Assembly (NCBI GenBank): GCA_002281855.1
Contig: NCHQ01000030.1
Location: 1 to 64,000, forward strand
Direction of reading: 5' to 3'
Length of the DNA: 64,000 bases
Source: Rhodospirillales bacterium 24-66-33
GTDB lineage: Bacteria > Pseudomonadota > Alphaproteobacteria > Reyranellales > Reyranellaceae
Below the pieces are notes generated by a model. It did not search any database. It was not told where the DNA came from and worked only from the letters and a program-made list of their open reading frames with translations. A program made the position numbers and the translations under genes. Position 1 is the stretch's first letter; each line of letters opens with the position of its first letter. Shown piece by piece: positions 60,733 to 64,000 of the stretch.

Positions 60733-60794
60733 GCAGGCGCCCTTTCGGGCGGCGCGAACATAATGGGTTGGCGCCGGGGCGCAACCCTGCTCGT

Positions 60795-61310
60795 TCAGGC
60801 TGCCTGCGCAGCCTTCTTCAGGGCTTCACCATGTACGAACGAGCCGTCCGCATAGAGGAGCGGCAGGGCGGTTTCGTGCAATGCCACATCGACGATCTCG
60901 CCGATGTAGATCGTGTGCGTGCCAGCCGAGAGCTCGGTGACCAGCTTGCAGTCGAAGGATACGGGACATCCCTTGAGCACGGGCGCACCGGTGGTGAGCG
61001 TCGTCCATTCGCCCATGTCCCGGAACCGTTCGTCGCCCTCGGTCCCGTCCATGCCGGCGAAGCGCTCGGCAAGCTTGCGGTGCTCGGGGCACAGGATGTT
61101 GACGCAGAAGAAGCCGGCTTCCCCGATCGGGTCGTGGGCACTGGCTGTCTTGTTGACGCAGACCAGGATCTGCGGCGGTTCGGCTGAAACCGAACAGACC
61201 GCCGTGGCGGTCAGCCCGCCGCGCTGGTCCCCCACTCTGGTGGTGATCAGGGTTACGCTCGCCGCCAAGTGGCGCATGCCCTTCTTGAAGGCCGCCGCAT
61301 CGATGCTCAT
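60795..61310 (-). CDS. Flavin reductase family protein (FMN-binding)
   Basis: 171 residues. FKKGMRHLAASVTLITTRVGDQRGGLTATAVCSVSAEPPQILVCVN is the FMN-binding signature, followed by FFCVNILCPEHRKLAERFAG and TIYIGEIVDVAL. Supplies reduced flavin to a two-component monooxygenase encoded elsewhere. Confidence 0.92.
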   Translation of the reverse strand: MSIDAAAFKKGMRHLAASVTLITTRVGDQRGGLTATAVCSVSAEPPQILVCVNKTASAHDPIGEAGFFCVNILCPEHRKLAERFAGMDGTEGDERFRDMGEWTTLTTGAPVLKGCPVSFDCKLVTELSAGTHTIYIGEIVDVALHETALPLLYADGSFVHGEALKKAAQAA

Positions 61311-61507
61311 GACAGCGACTCTAGGCCACGGCGGGGCGCCGCCGCCACTGCAAAGACGGCGTAACAGACGCCGTCAAACGGGGGGCACGAGGGGTGAACC
61401 GGAGGGGCGGGCTCGGCGCCACCGTCTCCCGGATGACACAAAACCTTCACCGGACTGTCGTTCTTTACGGTTGCCCCCTCGCTGGGCGCCGCTACGGTCA
61501 GAACGCA

Positions 61508-62374
61508 ATGTCAGCTTCCGGGCCTAAGTTCACCCCTGAAACCCCTCCCGAGGCGGCGCTTCGCACGATCGCAGCCTCGTGCCGGGCCGATCTCGCCAAG
61601 TACAGGGAGGTCGTGCTGCAGAGTCGGCGTCCCATCGGCATCCACCAGGCACGGGTGGCGCTGCGCCGCCTGCGAGCCGCCTTCAGCGTGTTCCGCCCTG
61701 CGGTAGACAGCCCGGAGGTGCGCGCTCTCTCGGCGGAGGCCAAATGGCTGGCCGGTGAATGCGGTCCCGCACGCGACCTGCACGTATTCTTGACCGAAAG
61801 CGTGATCGACGTCCCGCCGGTCGTGAAGCGGGTCGGCGCGCGACTGGCCGCGAGCCACCTCGAACGCGCCCGGGCCGCCCTCGGCAGTGCCCGCTATGAA
61901 GCCTTCGACCAGCGGCTCGCCGCCTTCGCCGCCGAACCCGCTCCGGAGGTCCGCGGCGGGCTGCGCCTCGACGAATTCGGCCGTCACGTCCTCGATTCCC
62001 GCCACGCCAAGGTGGTCCGCCGCGGCCGCCTGCTGGACGAACTGAGCGAGGAACAACTTCACCGGCTGCGCATCGGCATCAAGAAACTGCGCTATGCCGC
62101 GACCTATCTCAGCCCCGCCTTTGCCTCGCTCGTGGCCAAGCCCTATATCGAGGCAACGGTGCGCCTTCAGGGCGCGCTCGGCGCCTTGAACGATCGCGCG
62201 ACGGCGGCCCGCATGCTGGCCGATATCGCGACGGCCTCCCGTCCCTCCGAGGACACGGCCTCTTTCCTCAAGGTCCTGGCGAGGCAAGCGTCGAGCGGCG
62301 AGAAGCGCCGCCGTCGCAAGCTGGAGCGGACCTGGAAGGAGTTCAGGAAGGTCGAGCGCTTCTGGCGGGCGTGA
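61508..62374 (+). CDS. CHAD-domain protein
   Basis: 288 residues from the ATG at 61508; an ATG at 61433 is an alternative start. Helical CHAD repeats with conserved basic residues: GIHQARVALRRLRAAFSVF, and LHRLRIGIKKLRYAATYLSP in the second half. It ends in a strongly basic tail (EKRRRRKLERTWKEFRKVERFW). CHAD domains bind polyphosphate; the usual CYTH partner is not fused here. Confidence 0.88.
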   Translation: MSASGPKFTPETPPEAALRTIAASCRADLAKYREVVLQSRRPIGIHQARVALRRLRAAFSVFRPAVDSPEVRALSAEAKWLAGECGPARDLHVFLTESVIDVPPVVKRVGARLAASHLERARAALGSARYEAFDQRLAAFAAEPAPEVRGGLRLDEFGRHVLDSRHAKVVRRGRLLDELSEEQLHRLRIGIKKLRYAATYLSPAFASLVAKPYIEATVRLQGALGALNDRATAARMLADIATASRPSEDTASFLKVLARQASSGEKRRRRKLERTWKEFRKVERFWRA

Positions 62375-62396
62375 TCCCCGAACACAGGATGTTTCG

Positions 62397-63572
62397 ATGA
62401 GCGACCCGCAGAACGCTGCCGAGCAGCGCATTCCCGTCACCGTACTGACGGGCTTCCTCGGCAGCGGCAAGACCACCCTGCTCAACAAGCTGCTGCGCCG
62501 GCCCGAACTGGCGGACACGGCCGTCATCATCAACGAGTTCGGCGAGATCGGTCTCGACCACCTGCTGGTCGAGAAGTCCGACGACGAAGGCATGGTGACG
62601 CTGAACTCCGGCTGCCTGTGCTGCACGGTGCGCGGCGACCTGGTGCGCACGATGAGCGAGCTGTTCCTCAAGCGCGCGCGCGGCGAGGTCTCGCCGTTCA
62701 AGCGCATGGTGGTCGAGACCACGGGCCTCGCCGACCCCGCCCCCATCCTGCACACGCTGATGACCGATCCGCTGCTGGCCTCGCGCTACCGCCTCGACGG
62801 CGTGGTGACGACGGTCGACGGCGTGAACGGCGCGAGCACCCTCGACAATCACGAGGAGGCCGTGAAGCAGGCCGCCGTCGCCGACCGCATCCTGCTGACC
62901 AAGGTCGACATCGCCGACGCGCCCAAGCTCGCCGAGCTGAAGCACCGGCTGCATCACCTCAATCCGGGTGCGCCGTTCCATACGGTGGCAACGGGCGAGA
63001 TCGATCCCAACCAGATCCTCAATGCCGGCCTCTACAATCCCGAGACCAAGAGCGCCGACGTGAAGAAGTGGCTGCAGGCCGAGGCCTATGAGGGCAGCCA
63101 CGACCATGGCCACGGCCACCATCATCACGGGCACGATCATGGCGACGATCATGGCCATTCCCACGGCAACGATCATGGGCATGCTCACGGCGAGCAGGAT
63201 CCGCACGACGTCAACCGCCACGACGACCGCATCCGTTCCTTCTGCATGACCTTCGACGAGCCGATGAGCTGGTCCACGGTGGCCGCGGCCTTCGACGCGC
63301 TGGTGACCTATCGCGGCCCCGACCTCTTGCGCATGAAGGGCATCCTGAACGTGAAGGACACCGACAAGCCGGTCGTGATCCATGGCGTGCAGCACGTCTT
63401 CCATCCGCCGGCCACGCTCGACGCCTGGCCGGAAGGCGACGACCGCAAGAGCCGCGTCGTGTTCATCACACGCGACATCGGCGAGAGCACCATCCGCAAG
63501 GTCTTCGCCTCCTTCTTCGATGCCGAGAAGAAGGGCTGGGGCAACGCGGCCGAGCCGGCGAAGCCGCAATGA
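62397..63572 (+). CDS. CobW/COG0523-family GTP-binding metallochaperone with His-rich loop
   Basis: 391 residues. Walker A GFLGSGKTTLLNKLL, metal motif GCLCCTVRGDLV (C-x-C-C), Mg motif ETTGLADP and specificity motif TKVD. Between the G domain and the C-terminal CobW_C domain is a run of about 30 residues rich in H, D and G (roughly residues 235-270), likely binding zinc or another metal. Delivers metal to a client enzyme. Followed by an overlapping FAH-family gene. Confidence 0.93.
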   Translation: MSDPQNAAEQRIPVTVLTGFLGSGKTTLLNKLLRRPELADTAVIINEFGEIGLDHLLVEKSDDEGMVTLNSGCLCCTVRGDLVRTMSELFLKRARGEVSPFKRMVVETTGLADPAPILHTLMTDPLLASRYRLDGVVTTVDGVNGASTLDNHEEAVKQAAVADRILLTKVDIADAPKLAELKHRLHHLNPGAPFHTVATGEIDPNQILNAGLYNPETKSADVKKWLQAEAYEGSHDHGHGHHHHGHDHGDDHGHSHGNDHGHAHGEQDPHDVNRHDDRIRSFCMTFDEPMSWSTVAAAFDALVTYRGPDLLRMKGILNVKDTDKPVVIHGVQHVFHPPATLDAWPEGDDRKSRVVFITRDIGESTIRKVFASFFDAEKKGWGNAAEPAKPQ

Positions 63573-64000
63573 AGCTCGCCACGATCACGCACGCCGGCAC
63601 CACCAAGGCCGCGCTCGCCAGCCCGGACGGCAAGACCTTCTGGCCGCTCGAGGAGATGTTGGGGCGTGCCGTTCCGACCCTCGGCGCCATTGTCGGCGAA
63701 CTCGACGCGATCAAGTCGAAGATCAAGCCGACCGGCGCGGGGCTTGCGATTTCGTCGGTGAAGATCGAGGCGCCGATCCCGCGACCGGCGCGCAACGTGA
63801 TGTGCGTCGGCAAGAACTATCACGAGCACGCGAAGGAGTTCGCGCGCAGCGGCTTCGACAGCAGCGCCAGCTCCGCGGCCGACGCCATTCCGACCGCGCC
63901 GATCATCTTCACCAAGGCGCCCGAGTGCGTGATCGCCGACGGCGCCGACATCCGCTATCCCGAGGGCGTCAGCGATTCGGTGGACTACGAGGCCGAGCTG
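63569..64000 (+). CDS. Fumarylacetoacetate hydrolase family protein (partial, runs off the window)
   Basis: The first 144 residues are visible. N-terminal MKLATITHAGTTKAALASPDGK, then NVMCVGKNYHEHAKEFARSGF, FTKAPECVIADGADIRYP, and DYEAEL with the metal-binding E-x-E pair just before the window ends. Members hydrolyse or isomerise acylpyruvates and related diketo acids. The start overlaps the CobW-type gene stop by 4 bp (ATGA). Confidence 0.9.
   Translation, partial: MKLATITHAGTTKAALASPDGKTFWPLEEMLGRAVPTLGAIVGELDAIKSKIKPTGAGLAISSVKIEAPIPRPARNVMCVGKNYHEHAKEFARSGFDSSASSAADAIPTAPIIFTKAPECVIADGADIRYPEGVSDSVDYEAEL

Overview
The window looks like a chromosomal segment of a high-GC alphaproteobacterium. 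Three things suggest this: the ribF-ileS-lspA-DUF3035-M16-M16 gene order, abundant Bug/TctC-type solute-binding proteins, and an FMN-riboswitch-controlled type II lumazine synthase. A Reyranella-like or other Rhizobiales/Rhodospirillales-type soil bacterium would fit, but that assignment is inference.

Bases 1 to about 12,750 are an integrated island, visibly less GC-rich than the rest. It ends at a tRNA-Thr(CGT) gene that points its 3' end into the island, next to a tyrosine integrase and a small AlpA/excisionase-like protein. The left end lies outside the window. The cargo is almost entirely defence-type: (i) an AbiEi/AbiEii-like type IV toxin-antitoxin pair with a palindrome-rich promoter; (ii) a four-gene ubiquitin-like conjugation operon on the minus strand, in the order two-domain Ubl, E2-like, JAMM deubiquitinase-like, E1-like; (iii) divergent from it, an Xre/RES toxin-antitoxin pair followed 33 bp later by a 1132-residue Cas4-like nuclease / RNase H-like / SF1 helicase fusion; (iv) a scar with a decayed GIY-YIG-type gene and a truncated IS256 transposase. 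The ubiquitin-like operon is the most interesting system here. It resembles the multiubiquitin/Bil (bacterial ISG15-like) class, but its E2-like protein lacks a recognisable catalytic cysteine context.

Bases 12,750 to 31,500 are core and catabolic genes: LctP-type permease, secreted trypsin-like protease, hydroxyisobutyrate-dehydrogenase-like enzymes, a Bug binding protein, an ACT-domain protein divergent from a lactonase-like metallo-hydrolase with a perfect palindrome between them, and a LacI-controlled cluster (dehydrogenase, LacI regulator, SDR, TRAP binding protein) with matching TGGTA-N4-TACCA operators. These are followed by riboswitch-controlled ribH, an ABC peptide-binding protein, a ferredoxin-NADP reductase-like flavoprotein, and queF-queG-tadA.

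Bases 31,500 to 47,500 hold housekeeping genes: a pseudouridine synthase, rsmD, a phosphatase and a MATE pump on the plus strand, then mutL, pgi, two M16 peptidases, a DUF3035 lipoprotein, lspA, ileS, ribF and a MaoC hydratase on the minus strand. Many neighbours overlap by 4 bp (ATGA), which indicates translational coupling.

Bases 47,500 to 64,000 hold an APH-like kinase with DUF6285, an ArsR regulator, a D-threonine-aldolase-like/Bug/HAD operon facing a LysR regulator, two PaaI thioesterases with a TSUP permease facing a second LysR regulator, DUF488 and an alpha/beta hydrolase. Two tandem membrane-anchored SGNH proteins, tRNA-Gln(TTG), a flavin reductase, a CHAD protein, a His-rich CobW-type GTPase and a truncated FAH-family enzyme at the window edge follow. 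At least four copies of a dispersed palindromic intergenic element (about 110 to 145 bp) occur at 37,779, 53,485, 53,645 and 57,921.
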